DNA of 64,000 bases from assembly GCF_000406105.1 (NCBI RefSeq), contig NZ_CM001974.1, forward strand, positions 4,236,469 through 4,300,468, read 5' to 3'. Made by a program: the position numbers and the translations under genes. Under the pieces are notes generated by a model. The model saw nothing but the letters and a program-made list of their open reading frames with translations, ran no database searches and had not been told where the DNA came from. The stretch is from Dickeya chrysanthemi NCPPB 402. GTDB taxonomy: Bacteria; Pseudomonadota; Gammaproteobacteria; Enterobacterales; Enterobacteriaceae. The number at the start of each line of letters is the position of its first letter. The first letter of the stretch is position 1. Shown here piece after piece: positions 63,986 to 64,000 of the stretch.

Positions 63986-64000
63986 CAGGAGAGACCATGG
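63986..64000 (+). other. Ribosome site and probable start codon at window edge
   Basis: AGGAGAG followed by ACC and ATGG, with the ATG at 63997-63999, is a strong translation start. A plus-strand gene probably begins here and runs outside the window; nothing can be said about its product. Confidence 0.4.

Overview
The window is chromosomal DNA of an enterobacterium, most likely a soft-rot member of the Pectobacteriaceae (Dickeya or a close relative). Most proteins look near-identical in length and sequence to their E. coli counterparts (recalled from memory), and Fis appears to differ at a single position (residue 20). The gene order is not that of E. coli: rnk, pmbA and darP follow the rpoN operon, and msrPQ sits between acuI and aroQ. 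An ERIC element is present. There are no rRNA or tRNA genes, no CRISPR array and no intact insertion sequence. The taxonomic call is inference from gene content and order.

Layout. 1-2.6 kb: glutamate synthase (gltB 3' end, gltD). 2.7-5.0 kb, minus strand: rplM-rpsI and sspA-sspB. 5.3-9.8 kb: zapE, then zapG, degQ and degS (division, envelope biogenesis and periplasmic proteolysis). 9.8-14.7 kb, minus strand: mlaFEDCB (retrograde phospholipid transport), ibaG and murA. 15.0-23.2 kb, plus strand: yrbG-kdsD-kdsC-lptC-lptA-lptB (Kdo synthesis and LPS export), then rpoN-hpf-ptsN-rapZ-npr (sigma-54 and nitrogen PTS). 23.3-26.5 kb: rnk, pmbA, darP and a DUF1543 gene. 26.5-30.9 kb: aaeBAX efflux genes with the divergent regulator aaeR. 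31-43.5 kb, minus strand: tldD, yhdP, rng, maf, mreDCB and csrD. 43.7-53.6 kb, plus strand: acuI, msrPQ, aroQ-accBC, yhdT-panF-prmA and dusB-fis.

53.6-64 kb is the accessory part. Just after fis lies a small phage-derived scar: a decayed terminase large-subunit fragment and a 53-codon ORF. It is followed by a cupin gene resembling Mn-dependent hydroxynitrile lyases with a divergent LysR regulator, an endonuclease/exonuclease/phosphatase-fold protein, and a cystine-type binding protein plus permease that lacks an adjacent ATPase. Last comes a complete general L-amino-acid ABC operon (aapJQMP, yhdWXYZ in E. coli).

How the genes work together. Most of the window is envelope-building machinery: peptidoglycan precursor (murA), rod shape (mreBCD), LPS synthesis and export (kds/lpt), lipid asymmetry (mla), AsmA-like lipid transfer (yhdP), periplasmic quality control (degQ/degS) and fatty-acid precursors (accBC). 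A nitrogen thread also runs through it: gltBD, rpoN with ptsN/npr/rapZ, and the aap operon. The aap operon carries, directly readable upstream, a near-consensus sigma-54 promoter and two NtrC-like sites centred 30 bp apart. I found no clearly undescribed multi-gene system. The most informative non-coding signals are that regulatory region, an ERIC element carrying a 76-bp hairpin-rich insertion, and a CRP-like site at aaeR.
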